Notes: generated by a model not told the origin, from the letters alone. Counted from the stretch's first letter, positions 32,694-44,416 are shown. The stretch: DNA of 64,000 nucleotides from Triatoma infestans (GCA_011037195.1 JAAEAF010003382.1:1-64000), one strand, 5' to 3'. A program made the numbers and translations.

Positions 32694-33966
32694 TGTGGTA
32701 ATATTAGGGGAACATATCAAGGGGTTAGTCTTCTTGCATCGATTGTATATCGATTATGGAGGGAGGTAGATCGATGGAGAACTGTTAATTGGTAGTGAAA
32801 AGGTCAGCCATTAGTTCTTGAACAGTTGTGTTACCGAGTTTTTTTTAAGAAATAAAAGATATAATATTTACTTTCCAGTGTTTCTACTTATTACCCGTTT
32901 TGACAGATAAAAAACTTACTACAATTTCGGAAGTGTTGATTGCTGAAACAACAAGAATTCAGATGGCGTCACTTGCAAGCATAGCGTCCTTGGGAAAAGT
33001 GATTTATTCACTTTCATCGAAAACAGTTAAACTTCTTTTTAAATTAATATTTGGTGATGAATGTGGTCGGTTAAGTGGAAGAAAGTTAAAAGAATTTAAG
33101 GGATTCAACTTTTCAGAGGAAGAGTTAAATGAGAAAATTGGTGTTCCAATGAAATCATGTTCAGTGGCGGAAGCATCCTCACAATAGATTATTCGGGTGA
33201 CACCAAGGATATTGCACGAAATTAAATAATTTGACTGATTTTTCTTCGAAGGAAGATAGCGATGAAAGTGCAGAGGAATCGGAAGATGAATCCTCGATTC
33301 CTTCTATAGAAAACTGTATTATGAATTCGCGGCCAGTTCTCAATCAGTTCGCTTTAAGTTTCAAGGATGTGGAAGATTCGATCCTTGAATATGATGGTGG
33401 TGACTGCTTACGGGTGGAAGAATGGATGGAGCTGTTTGAAGAGAAAGCCAAGCTACAATTTCCTCTGGCTGGAATACCTCTAAAAACTTATATTTGCAAA
33501 GAAAAAATTAACTGGACTAGCCAAATTATTTGTACAAGGTGAAAGAGGGTTAGTGAGCTGGGATGCCTTAAAAGCAGCAGCCCTTCCAAATGAATTCAAA
33601 AAGAAGATTAATTCTGCTGACTAAGATGCTAAGTACAAGAGTCAAGAAGAAGAATGAGAGTGCGCAAGAGTACCACCTTGCAATGAGAGAACTAGAGGAT
33701 CGATAGATACCGAATCACTTAGTCAGATTGGCCGAGTTGTGGTAATATTAGGGGATCAAGGGGTTAGTCTTCTTGCATCGACTGTATATCGATTATGGAG
33801 GGAGGTAGATCGATGGAGAAATAACTGTTAATTGGTAGTGAAAAGGTCAGCCATTATTCTTGAACAGTTGTGTTACCGAGTTTTTTTTAAGAAATAAAAG
33901 ATGTAGTATTTAATTTCCAGTGTTTCTATTTATTACCCGTTTTGACAAATAAAAAAACTTGCTACA
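32694..33966 (+). mobile_element. Short LTR retrotransposon with gag remnant and no pol
   Basis: LTRs 32694-32923 and 33738-33966 (~230 bp, TGTGGTAATA...ACTACA) differ by a few substitutions and small indels. A 4-bp duplication CTTC flanks the unit (32690-32693, 33967-33970). The internal region is only ~814 bp and encodes gag-like protein. No protease, RT or integrase is present, nor an obvious polypurine tract before the 3' LTR, so an internal deletion is likely. A 4-bp duplication fits the Gypsy group, but the group is inferred. Confidence 0.85.
32900..33737 (+). pseudogene. gag-like protein remnant of the LTR element
   Basis: Two open segments: 32900-33187 (95 codons, starting within the LTR end) and 33231-33542 (acidic EESEDESS, then DGGDCLRVEEWMELFEEKAK). 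After a frameshift at ~33500 the next frame reads KKLTGLAKLFVQGERGLVSW, DALKAA and FKKKINSAD. The WMELFEEKAK...KLTGLAKLFV pattern is that of a retrotransposon gag capsid-like domain. Stops follow at ~33620. It no longer encodes a full protein. Confidence 0.65.
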
Positions 33967-34288
33967 CTTCTAAAGTGCTATTTCGGTTTACTAATATGAT
34001 TCTGTCATCTAAATAAAAATTAATTTAAAATTTAATTAGAATTAAATACGTTGTTCAAATTTTGAGTTTGAAAAAAACTCCGGATGACCGGAAGTGCGTT
34101 TCTACTGAAATGTATTTTTCAGTTTTCTGGTATTTTCTTGAAAACGGCTCCAATGATTTTCTTTAAAGTAGGTATGTGTACTACGTACACATATAAAGAG
34201 CTATAACTTTTATTTCAAACATTTCTCCTGATTATGTCATTTAAGGGGGCTTTTAGGGGAGGGTGTAGGGGTTATGTTTTTCTCTAAA

Positions 34289-34400
34289 GTGCTCCTAGAA
34301 AGATAAAAAGTCTAAGGGGTAAGCACTAGATTCGAACCCGGGACCTCCGCGACAGGAATCCAACACGCTAACCATTGAGCTAATCCCATCCCTTATATAA
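34289..34400 (-). mobile_element. SINE-1 head fragment in family H
   Basis: Reverse of the head: B box GGGTTCGAATCT (~34329-34340), A box TTAGCTCAATGGTTAGCG (~34365-34382), and TCCTAGAAAG of the core at 34289. It lies between monomer and hairpin of a family H copy. Tail and leader are absent. Confidence 0.65.
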
Positions 34401-34450
34401 TTGTATTAATAGAATACAGAGTAATTCTTTGAGTGTTTCACGCAAGATTT

Positions 34451-35987
34451 ATTTTGTTTTAAAGAAAAAAAAAAATCATTACGAAATTTTCTTTGTCTTT
34501 CGATTGGTTTATTTATCACCAGTTATTATGAAATTCTTTATGATTCAAAAAAATAAAAGAAGAAAAAAAAAAGATTTTTGATATTATTAACAGATATCAA
34601 TTTATTAGATTCCTCATTCTAATTGGCTGTGAAAAGAAAGTAAAAAAAAAATACATGTTTTCGAAAGAAAGAGCGAGTTTTGAGAGAGAGAGAGAGAATG
34701 AAAAAAAATAGCTTATAATGATTCAGAATTATGAACCGGTTTTTGTAAATAGGATCAAGTTTGGTTGTGGCAACTGCTTATTATAAATACTAAGTTGTAA
34801 GTTCAAGTGTGTAGAAGGGAACACCCGTTATTAAGTCATTACCTATAACGCTCTAATGTCCAATTATATTTAGTTGAAGTAAAAAGTACGACTGTAAACT
34901 TTTCGAAAGAATGGTCAGAAAAAAATATTATGACTTTTTTTATTTTTTTTATTTATATATTGGAAGATATTGCTATGATAATTGAAGAATATAGAAGATA
35001 ATAAATTTGTTAGCATACTAGCGAGAGAAGTAGATAATCTAGTGGTTTGATGGTGCAACACACAATGCCTGCTCCACCAATTCACTGACACACACAAACA
35101 GTCCCTCACGTAAATATACTGTAGAAAGATTGGGCCCTGATCCAAAACTAGATTAGAAGCTGCCAATTGGAATACTAGTTCGTAGAGAAAGAGGACTCAC
35201 TTTACTATTTACCCCATTCTTCTCCATTCGTCCGCCTCGAGTTGCCCCAACACCACTCTTAGTTCATTCCTCTTTCCAGTTCCACTGTCCTTACTTCTGG
35301 CTAATTTATCATCGACCATCTTTTGTTTTAGACACAATGGCTATTCTTTATTTTTTGTATTTACTTTTTTCCTTTTTTTTCAATCACAGAGAAAGGAAGA
35401 TTATTGAAAGGAACTATTTATATTTCGTTATACATAAATATAAAATAATATTTTATTTCCTCAATACAAAAATAATATTGACTTTAGAATTATACAGATG
35501 TACTATAAAATCGTTGATGCTGTCTCAACCCAAAAACTTAAAGAGTCATAATGAATTACTACTTGTGTTACAATCTTGATTAACTTTTTTTTTTGTTACT
35601 CTTCTTGATCTTGTTGGGTTGTTCTTTATATAAGATTTTTCGCCATTCCCACTCTCTCCTAGCTAGGAGCTTAAGAAGCTCTTGGAGCTTGATTGAGTAG
35701 AGTGTTAGGTGATATACTCAATGACGTAGTACTATCGAGTAATGGCGTGCCAGTCACCTAGTTATAATGGTGATAGTAGTAATGGAGGGCGTGTCAGTGA
35801 CGTAGTAATTTGGTGGTGTTCGTAGCATATTTTTTTTTTTTCAAGTTGATCGATTACATTGGAAATTTCCTCACCAACAGATACTGGGCCCATTAACAGA
35901 TTTTTAAAGGAAGTGTGCTTCTTATAAGATTATTCTGGTTAGAACCAGGGAATTATGAAGTTAATGGGATTAGTTTTTTTTTATATA
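34451..35987. other. No gene identified; less AT-rich island 35030-35330
   Basis: Mostly AT-rich with (GA)n at 34683-34696. 35030-35330 is pyrimidine-rich and not repeated in the window. A short open frame starts at 35337 (80 codons, hydrophobic start MAILYFLYLLFSFFF) just after it. I do not recognise it, and low complexity makes chance likely. Confidence 0.3.
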
Positions 35988-36120
35988 CGTATAACTTCTA
36001 AATTTTATATTCATTTAAATAAATGTTAATAATAAAGTAGGTGCTTCTGCCTCCGTCCACGACACCTAATTGGTAGTTAGACGTTAACCCCGCCTGAAAA
36101 TTAAAAATAAAATAAAATAA
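35988..36120 (+). mobile_element. SINE-2 tail fragment
   Basis: TCTAAATTTTATATTCATTT, then AAAGTAGGTGCTTCTGCC, CCGTCCACGACACC and CGCCTGAAAATT match the SINE-2 body at 59035-59130. It ends in an A-rich run. The tRNA-like head is absent. Confidence 0.7.
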
Positions 36121-36904
36121 AAGCAATAATATTAAAATAATAAAATATCAAATAAAACAAAATACCTTAGCCTTAAGATAAAAAATTAAGCGTTAAATTA
36201 TTTTTATATATTTCAAAATCAAGATCATTCATCTTCAAAATGAACGATCTTAACTTCAAAATATTCAATTATACATAAAATAATATAACTTGTTTTATTT
36301 TTTTGTTTACATTGGTAACATTTGGCCAGGTTATTTACCTCTCTGGTAAATTAATATTTTCATATGGAAATGGGTGCGGCGGGGTAAATAATGAAAATAT
36401 GATACAAATCTTTCCAAAAGGTCAACATCACCAACTGTATATTTCTCTTAGGCTTTATATACAATATTCATATATATTATTACTTTTTTTTATTATGTGT
36501 TTATAAAGATTATCTAATCTGACAAAATATTTTAACATAACTTAACGGGAAGATTAATATTTAGTTAACTGGGTGGATTAAGTTGTTATTTATATTTAAC
36601 AATAACTTTGTAAAATAGGGATATACTTACCGTTAATACAAGATTGTATATCTATATTAATTTAATTAACTGGTCTCTAATTAAAGACAATATATTATTA
36701 GTTATTTTTATAAAGTTTTGTTGAGTAATTTTTTTCATAATAGAATTAATATTGAATTTTCTTAATAAACTATAAACCTGTGGAGAATCAGTTTCGTATT
36801 TTATAAATAGTAGTTATTTATGTATATCTTCTAATTTAAAATACGCTTCGGCGATATATATATACTATTTTTATTTTATGTATAATAATAATAATAATAA
36901 GAAT
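36121..36904. other. AT-rich, no gene
   Basis: Contains an (AAT)n tract at 36884-36900 directly before SINE-1. Nothing coding recognised. Confidence 0.45.
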
Positions 36905-37113
36905 AAGGGTAGGGATTAGCTCAGCGGTAGCGTCTGGTTTCCCACGCGGAAGCCTGGGTTCGTAGGAGGTGCTCCTCCAGTTCACTGTCCACAGTATTTG
37001 TCTGCAACAAGAGAACACTGTCCGGAGACCAGCAGTACACGGAGAAGGCTCCAGGGTCCAATGACCATAGAGATATTGATACTCTAAATTTAGTAATAAT
37101 AATAATAATACCG
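36905..37113 (+). mobile_element. SINE-1 type A
   Basis: Head TAGGGATTAGCTCAGCGG, degenerate B box, core CACTGTCCACAG and AACACTGTCCGGAGACC, then type A tail (AGAGATATTGATACTCTAAA) and (TAA)n at 37097-37113. No leader precedes the head. (AAT)n flanks both sides, so the duplication cannot be separated from the tail. Confidence 0.75.
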
Positions 37114-37285
37114 TATTTATATTGTACATAATATATTACCGGAAGTTAGGTACAGCAGCAGAAACAGCAGAAAACTTCATATAAATAATTAAAAAAAGAA
37201 AAAACTCAGAAATAAGAAACTAAAATAATAGTAAACAAACAATTTTCGATACTATAATAAAAAATTTCCTTTGGTTGTAATATAT

Positions 37286-37771
37286 AGTGAAAAACGTTTA
37301 ACACGAAAATGAGGGGACGGAAATAATTTTTCGTGTTAAACGATAAAATAGCGGTTTGTTTGCGTCCCGATTTCTCTGCCATCGTACATGTAAAAAAAAA
37401 AAAAGTTTATGTATTCAAATTACAAAAAACTCGCAAAATTCGCTGATTTTAACACAAAATTCACTGAATTCGAAAACTAACTGAAATGTTTTGACAATAG
37501 CTGTGCCTTTACCTACTCAAAAGACAAGCGGAAACCTAATAAAGTGGCAGCCATTATTTATTTTGTTCCGTCGAACGAAAAAAGAAAAAGCCAAAAAATC
37601 TACGTGACGATGTGACTGCAGAAAACAGGTATATTTTGTTCGTCCGGGAAGTGAAATCTTTTCATGTTAAGCGATATTTGTTTCGTGTTAAAAGAAAAAA
37701 AAGATTGAAACTACGTACGTAGTATTCTGTCGGGACCGCAGTGTATTTTTGTGTTAAACGTTTTTTCACTG
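37286..37771. mobile_element. TIR DNA element (MITE-like), copy 1
   Basis: Terminal inverted repeats of ~25 bp: TAGTGAAAAACGTTTAACAC on the left, and the reverse of GTGTTAAACGTTTTTTCACTG on the right. TA dinucleotides flank both ends. Inside, short CGAAAC/GTTAAGCG repeats recur. It is shorter than, and inverted relative to, copy 2 at 56479, with which it shares internal sequence. TA target and CAGTG-type ends suggest the Tc1/mariner/pogo superfamily. Confidence 0.7.
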
Positions 37772-38597
37772 TATATAGGGCAAACTAAGAAAAAAAAATA
37801 TGAGCATTTCATTTCCCAGTCTGGTATATGTTCCTTGCTCATCGGCTGCGTCAGATCCAGTTTTGCTTCCGCTACTTATTTAGGAAGCTGCACAATAATT
37901 CCTTTGGAAGGTTATCTCACCTATACCTTTACCTCACCTAATGCTAAGTGAGCAACAGTGTAATAGATTATATACTTAAAGAAAGAAAACGTTAAGTAGT
38001 ACTTCCTGTTGACCGACTTTTTTCCCGATCTATATATCTTCTTGTTGTCTCACTGTTGTTGAATTAAAAGCGAAAATATAATAACATCATTTTCAAAAAA
38101 AAATAATTTCGAAATTGTAATGTAATTTACAATCTAAGCTTCTTCTGCATTGATAAGATGTTCATTGCAAAAACAAGGAAAAAAAAAGTGTAAGAAAAAC
38201 TTAATAATAATTTTAAAAAAATTCTAACTTTGTTTATATTATTTAAAAAAAAAAAAAAAAAAAAAGTTAAAATGGAGGAAACCCATCAATTACAGACCGA
38301 GTCTGGGTAATTAGAATTATAGTCTAAAGTAAGTATGTTGATCGTAAATATCCCTTGATAACTAAGAGTGCTAACTCGTTAAAAGTCTAATGGGTTTGTT
38401 GAGTAACGTGTTAAGAAGTGAAACCTACTTTAGATTTCTGATAATGCAATGTTTGGAAGGGGAAGGGGTTATATGTACTTCTAAAAAAAAAAAATAAAAA
38501 ATAAAAAAAAAATAAATATTTGTAACGAGGCCTTTTTACATTCCGGTTTGTTAACTATTTTATGGACTTCCTTTTTGAATAGTATTATTTTAATATA
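37772..38597. other. No gene; A-runs
   Basis: Long A-runs near 38247-38264 and 38484-38510. No recognised family apart from a possible diverged family H piece just before 38598. Confidence 0.4.
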
Positions 38598-38873
38598 TCA
38601 GAGATATTTTTTGTGATAGCCTGATTCTTTTTGTGATCATCAATCGGTTTGAGGGCGTTCGCCCATCATCAGGATATCTATCATAACAATGTGTTAATAT
38701 AGACTTTGCACAGAGCAAATCTGTATCAAATTGCCGCCAAACAGTGGCAAAACATCCTGATGATGGGTGAACGCCTGAAACCGGTCGATGATCACAAAAA
38801 GTAGCTGGCTATCACGGAAAATATCTCTTGGATACTTTCCAGCTCTGCGGAAACCAACCACAATCACAACAAT
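38598..38873. mobile_element. Pal element 3: palindrome with hammerhead motifs
   Basis: Arms 38598-38700 and 38745-38835 pair. The extension (AGCTCTGCGG, AACCAACCACAATC) is on the right here, so the element is reversed relative to Pal 2 and Pal 4. The right arm has an intact core. The left arm (minus strand, 38638-38675) reads TCAA where GAAA should be and has lost G12, with stem III also broken. It is inserted beside a diverged family H monomer that continues at 38877. Confidence 0.75.
38753..38790 (+). ncRNA. Hammerhead ribozyme motif, Pal 3
   Basis: Stem I CATC (38753-38756) / GATG (38787-38790); core CTGATGA (38757-38763), extra T, stem II GGGT / GCCT with GAAC loop (one G-U or T-G wobble at each end), GAAA (38777-38780), ACCGGT, cleavage after C38786. 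The core is the textbook CUGAUGA form. Confidence 0.72.
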
Positions 38874-38876
38874 AAA

Positions 38877-39080
38877 CAATATTAATTAGAATTAAATATG
38901 TTGTCAACATTCTGAGTTTAAAGAAAATCGGTTAACCGGAACTGCATTTTTAGTAAATTGTTTCAGTTTTTTATTATTTTATAAAAAAAAAAAAAAATCG
39001 GCGGATTTCCTTAAATTTCTACTTTTTCTTCCTGATAGGAAGTATTGAGATCGTTCCAGATTTTCCAAGTTGTTTTCATG
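38877..39080 (+). mobile_element. Family H diverged monomer and 5' fragment
   Basis: ATTAATTAGAATTAAATATG, TTAACCGGAACTGC, then at 39020-39075 a 5'-type phrase (GATAGGAAGTATTGAGATCG). The order monomer then 5' end suggests two adjacent copies joined head to tail, or rearrangement. Confidence 0.45.
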
Positions 39081-40012
39081 CACAAAAACTTTTGTAACAA
39101 ACAAGTAATACAAACCAATAAAAGCTTCGAAGAAATATCATTTAAAAGGATAAGAAAGTATAAGTGAGACGCTTGCAGTTTTACCATATACCATATTATC
39201 TAAGTCTGATGTGAGGACTCCTATTATAATGGCAGGGTGAAAGATGATGAATGGTGCATTGTGAATATGAAAACACATGAACTGACACTTTACTCAGAAC
39301 TTATATTTTACGGTTTACTATGTAAACAGAGAAAACATATGGAAGTTAGAGTGACCGAACGATGAGTGACGGATGTTGTAAGCGTTATGTGGATGATATC
39401 GGTCGCCTACAGGAATGATGTAAACTAGTTAGAACTCTTACTTGTTCTAATGGTAGATTAATTAGTGTGGTTAGTTCGCAATCTTTTTAAGATTGATGGT
39501 TGATACTTGTTGTTAACTGCTTCAAGTTGATGTAGCGACTGATGGTTTCTGATTCTTAGGCCTTCATAACTGAACGATTTTTATTCAATTTCTCCAATCG
39601 CTAACGGTTTCTAGATGATAGATTTTCTGTCGAAGCTCATTTGCCGATATATTGCAGTGGGTAAAGCGTAGTCGATGTGCGCTTGGAGTTCAATAGTGGC
39701 GCCTCGATGCGGGTACTAATGAACAGTTGAGTTTGGCGAATTTCGTGTGGTGAATTTGATTGATTCTATTACACTCTACTGCACTTAGAGTTACTCCGAG
39801 TTATGTAATAGTTTTGGCGTTTATCGAACTAGCAGGACTCTCTTTTTGAATTAGTTCCAAAATGCATTTGATTCTTTTTGATTGTTATGTTTGATGTTGA
39901 ACTTGTACAATATATTGGAAATAGTACGAAAGAGGAAAAACGAAAAAGGTTTCAGACGAATCGCAATAATTCCTACTACAGTTAGAATAGAGAACAAGAT
40001 AATTCTTTTTTA
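39081..40012. other. Unassigned sequence without repeats
   Basis: 39230-39850 is moderately balanced in composition and not repeated in the window. No frame is open for long. It could be host intergenic or an unrecognised element. Confidence 0.35.
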
Positions 40013-40095
40013 TAAGAGGAAGTAGTTGCATCTTGTTAAATTTTCGAACTTGCGTTATACCGGAAATAATTGGATGAAAAAATGAGTTTTGAAAC
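40013..40095 (+). mobile_element. Family H 5' fragment (diverged)
   Basis: TATAAGAGGAAGTAGTTGCA and TATACCGGAAATAATTGG match the 5' module. Confidence 0.45.
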
Positions 40096-40138
40096 CCTTT
40101 AATTTTTTTGTTTAAATAAATTTATGTCTTAATTATTT

Positions 40139-41005
40139 TATTATTGCAGCACACTGCTTTGTACATTTGCAGGCGATACAGCCATTCTCGCAAGTGCAGG
40201 CATCGCATCAGCTTCACACAATTTACAGACACATTTAAATTCCATAGGACAATGGGCTAAAAAGTGGCGAATTAAAATGAACCCACAAAAATGCCAACAT
40301 GCAGGGTTCCTGTCCTCCAGTCTTCTTCAGCCACAGTCCTCTTCCTGTAACAGACCTGGTGCGCTACTTGGGCTCTTCATTGACAAAAGTCTCACGCGGA
40401 ACTCACACACACACACACACACACACAAAAGACAAGCACTGACTAAAAGAGCCAAACTTCTATACAGACTTATCGGAAGACGATCCAAATTACCTATAGA
40501 ATTCAAAAGACTGATATATATTTTTATAATCAAACCGATTTGGACTATGGACTTGAATTGTGGGGTTCAACTAAACTTACAAACTTACGTACTATTCAGA
40601 CATTCAAATCTAAGCTACTTCGACAGATAGATGATGCTTCTTTCTACGTCTCAAACCTTACGCTCCATAATGACCTCAACATCCCTTTCGTACAACAACT
40701 TGTCAAGACAAAATATCATAAACTCCATATACTCTCTCCCATAGCTCTAATCCCTTTCTACAATCTCTAGCCTCCACTACCATCCTTGACAATCCGCCAC
40801 GCCATTTGAATCGCCAGTGGCCCCGAGATTTCCTTCGGGTCTGATCCGTGCTACTGGTATCCCTTGCAGAGTGCTACCGCTGGTAGTTTCTCTCCTTCTA
40901 CCTCTCACAGCCTACAGTTTCATTTCTTTCACCAGCTTATTTATTCATTGTAAATATATAAATACAGATTGTAAATTTCTAAATAAACAAAAAAATAATT
41001 TCAGC
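40139..41005 (+). pseudogene. LINE-C copy 2: jockey-like RT, 3' part
   Basis: It begins at the catalytic box (TFAGDTAILAS, from FADD with Asp to Gly). It continues with NSIGQWAKKWRIKMNPQKC, LGLFIDKSLT, AKLLYRLIGRRSKLPIEFKR and IYIFIIKPIW. A frameshift at ~40535 leads to YGLELWGSTKLTNLRTIQTF, KSKLLRQIDDASFYVSNLTL and LHNDLNIPFVQQLVKTKY (to 40770). A (CA)n run at 40404-40425 sits inside the frame. The 3' UTR ends near CTAAATAAAC at 40980-40989. It is 5' truncated and inactive. Confidence 0.8.
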
Positions 41006-42124
41006 GGTTAGTTGCTAAATTTTTCTTGTATGGTTCATTTCAGAGCAATTTTTCAATCTTTGTTTGTTTGTTGAAAAACAAATCTATACTATTTGTTTTA
41101 CCAGTAATATGTTCCAAGTTATAACAATAATAAATAAATTTGAGTTCATTGTACTTGATGGAGATGTCGGGGGTTTGTACTGCTGGTAAGAGAATGAAAG
41201 AGGAAGCCCAGTTGGTAAAGGAGACCAAGCCCTTTGGATTGATGTGTAGTGGGTGTGTGTATATATCTATCTATGTCTATCAGAGAAGACTGTCTGTCTG
41301 TCTGTCTGACGAAAGCCAACTGGTTGTTTGTGTGTCTGTATATGTGTATGTCTAATATATTGTACTATAATATATGAAGGAGGAGGACCACTTAGTCAGA
41401 TCATCTGATTAGACAGTGATATTAGGGAGGGAGGGGAGAGAATAGAGCTTGTTCGTTCTTCTAACTTAGAGCTGTGCGCTAAGTGGCCTTCCCAGACTGC
41501 ATTATTACAAGATAGCTCTAACTAAAACCCTCCTATTTCTCTCTTATTTTTACAACTCTTTCTAACCTTCCTTTTTCCATTTTTATCTTGAACATCTGGC
41601 ACAAATAACACAGCTAAATTTATGTACTAATAACGCGCAATATCCTTAATAGATCAACTAACACAACATTAACTTGCTTAAAGTGTTTTGATGATAAGTT
41701 TCTTAAGTGCTATTTACTAATTAATAACAATATTTGAGATAATAATAATAACATTATTAGAGATTATAATATACCAAATTTTCTCGTATCTATTTAATAA
41801 ATATAAACCATAGAATTCCTTAAGACACCTTTAAAATTTTAAACGAAATTTTAAGATCATTTAAGGGTTGAAAACCTATTAATTATTGTTGTACCACCAA
41901 GCTCATGATTTTTATAATATAGGTTCTCAAACACCGCTGCGATTCCCAATGCTATTTTCGGACTTGTTTGGGTATTTACTTTTTATTAGGGAAATCTAGT
42001 CTTCTATGCGTGGAACTTTGTATCTCTTAGTGGGTTTGCCGACTGAGTGGTAGATGGGATATTAAATCCAGATTCCGTGGGAAGAATCATGCGATGATAA
42101 GAATCAGCAAGAAGCTTATATCCG
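41006..42124. other. No gene; simple repeats
   Basis: 41140-41560 is less AT-rich, with (TCTA)- and (CTGT)n-like runs at 41261-41310. 41700-41900 is AT-rich. I see no coding region. Confidence 0.35.
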
Positions 42125-42818
42125 GTGCTTTTTTTAATATTACAAGATATTTCTGATTTTGGGAGTTATAAATATTGTGGGACCATGCCCCGGGGGAAAT
42201 GGGCGGAAGGAAAAGCCTATCATAAAATGGATTCTAATACCATAACTTCTACGTCCAACCGGTTTCCCCCTTCAACGAATCTACCCAGTGATTCCAAAAA
42301 TAAATCCAAAGTAATAGAACAACTAATCAAATATAGAAAACTACTGTAAATAAAGGTGGCTAGAATACAATTAAGATGCAAACCTTAAATGGATGAAAAA
42401 TGAAGATGATGACTCTTAAACATCTTTTGATTATATTTTGGATCCAGGAGAGGATTCTGCATAAAGTCTGAGAACATAGGAGTTTTCTTTTCTTAGAATT
42501 TGCCATCTAGATTGGCATTCACACGCAAATCTTTTCACTGGCAAAACCTAAGATGATGCACATGGAGCCTAAGCTTTGCGTTCTTATGGTATGGTGCCCA
42601 GTAAGTCTAAGCGAGTAACTACTGAAAAGATACTTTGCATGTTTAACCAAGACTACCTAACCATAATCCTGATATCTCAAATAGTCACATTATTTAGAAA
42701 TTCGCAAAAAAGGATTCAGATGGATGAGCAGAGTATTTTCCACTTGTTATGCAATGCCTTGAATGAGAAATCTACGATTTTAGCGCAGGTAATACATATT
42801 AACTTTGAAATGACCTGA
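42125..42818 (+). other. Unrecognised open segments, possible decayed ORF
   Basis: Two open stretches: 42125-42349 (74 codons; MPRGKWAEGKAYHKMDSN and SKVIEQLIKYRKLL read as protein-like) and 42576-42818 (80 codons). Composition between them is less AT-rich than the neighbourhood, and the frame is broken by stops. I do not recognise a family. A transposon ORF1 or transposase remnant is possible. Confidence 0.25.
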
Positions 42819-42887
42819 TAGAAAATAATAGCTTTATGGGCAACCTGAATAGGAAGATAACAACTGTATAAGTAATGTCTATTTTTT

Positions 42888-43075
42888 CAGGCGGGCTTAA
42901 CGTCCAACTACTAAATTAGATGTCGTGGACGGGGGCGGAAGCACCTACTTTACTGTTAACATTTTTTTATACTAATATAAAATTTAGCAGTTATACGCGG
43001 GGCTCGAACTGGGGTCCTCCCACTTACAAGCCCATGCTCATAACCACTACACCAACACTCGCCTCTATAACCAGT
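42888..43075 (-). mobile_element. SINE-2, complete with tRNA-Thr-like head
   Basis: Minus-strand head: GTGTAGTGGTTATGAGCATG (A box), anticodon loop CTTGTAA (TGT, Thr-like), B box CAGTTCGAGCCCCGCG. The body follows: AAATTTTATATTAGTATA, AGTAAAGTAGGTGCTTCC, CCCGTCCACGACA and GCCCGCCTGAAAA. The acceptor stem is degenerate and no CCA-type end follows the head, so this is a SINE rather than a tRNA gene. Confidence 0.8.
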
Positions 43076-44379
43076 GTATAATATATATTTCGCTATATAC
43101 CGTAAGCCTTCATTGATATTTCATAAATTATGGACTATACACTCGAATCTGGTGACTTTAGACAAATTGTCTCTTTAACATTGCTTCGATTTTCTTCGTT
43201 ATTCACGAGAAAATATTTTAACAGAATTCTCTCAGTGTTCATAATCATATTATTCTTGCTAAGATTAATATTATGACGAGTTTTGTGTGAAAAATTAAGC
43301 TGGAAACAGAAAAAATTGAAATACTCTCTTAATATTATACGAATTTTATAGCTTAAATGAAACGAAAGCAAAGTTTCTACGAAATTAAATTTCGATCCTA
43401 TTAAAAAATAAAAAAACAAATTTTTTAGTCGTAATTTAATCGTGATGTAAATCCCATTTTCATAATTTAATTCGTCCAGATCAAACCATCGAGCATTAAG
43501 ATAACAAATTTATTAAAAAAAGTAAATATAAAAAAAATAAACAACTCTATTTATAAAGGTGTAGGTGATATGATTATTGTGTTCCATATCACGTAACGAC
43601 AGGTACCCATCAATGAGTAATAACTGTGCAGAATGACCGTATATTATAGTTGCAACTAGTAGTGTGTGTGTGTGGGGGGGGGTTCCATTACAGCTGATGA
43701 TAGTAGGGGCATTATTGTCCTTGAATATCTAGACCTCTAGATCAATATAATTTGATCTTTATCAACTGTGTGCTGTTGATATGACCGTTACAAATAGTTC
43801 AAAGGCTGTATAATTATTTTGACCCTAATTTACTATGACTCAGTGAAATAATTAGGGTTTATATAAAAAGGGGAATCAAATTTCTTTCTTTCATATTATT
43901 CTTCAAAATTGAAATAATTTTTCAACTGTGTTAACGTTAAATGAAACTTAAATTAACCCTGAGTTAAATTCTAATTCAAATTCAACAAAAAGGCCCCTAT
44001 TCTGTTCTCCTTAAAATATATGTAGTTAATTGCGCTAGGACTTTAATTACTTGCAAACTCTTTTTAGAGTTTATCTTCGGAATTAAAATTAACTGTGAGT
44101 AATTAGAGTACTGTGATTTGTTCGACTGTGAACATTTGTGCAGTTCATTTAATTTTTTTTTTTTTTTTTTTAATGGTCACTTTTATTGTTATTGGAATTG
44201 TACATTAGGGCAAAAGTTCACTGTATTATGTAATCTTGACTGTTTTATCTTTCAAAATCATTGCAAATGTAAATTATATCTCTTTTGATCCAGTTGATCT
44301 TTCTTGCTATATTGTTAAGCTAGTTTTTGTTATAAATTAATCTATTTATGTTGCAGTGTGCTTTTTGCACATATTCTAC

Positions 44380-44416
<37 letters not shown>

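Larger units (their letters stand above)
32525..34450 (+). mobile_element. Family H copy hosting an LTR element and a SINE
   Basis: Monomer 1 begins ATTCCTCAACCGGAAG (32548) and breaks at 32693 (ACATTTCTTC). It resumes at 33967 and runs through CCGGAAGTGCGTTTCTACTG (34089) to TCTAAAGTGCTC (34288). After a SINE head the 3' hairpin relic GAGTGTTTCACGCAAGA is at 34431-34447. Confidence 0.75.

Noticed and set aside
41990..42060. Leu/Ser-like tRNA around GCCGACTGAGTGGTAG
   Set aside because: No paired acceptor, anticodon or T arm could be drawn. Similarity is limited to the A-box-like phrase.
43000..43075. Thr-like tRNA gene
   Set aside because: Head is followed by the SINE-2 body shared with three other loci, and the acceptor stem does not pair. 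It is a SINE head.
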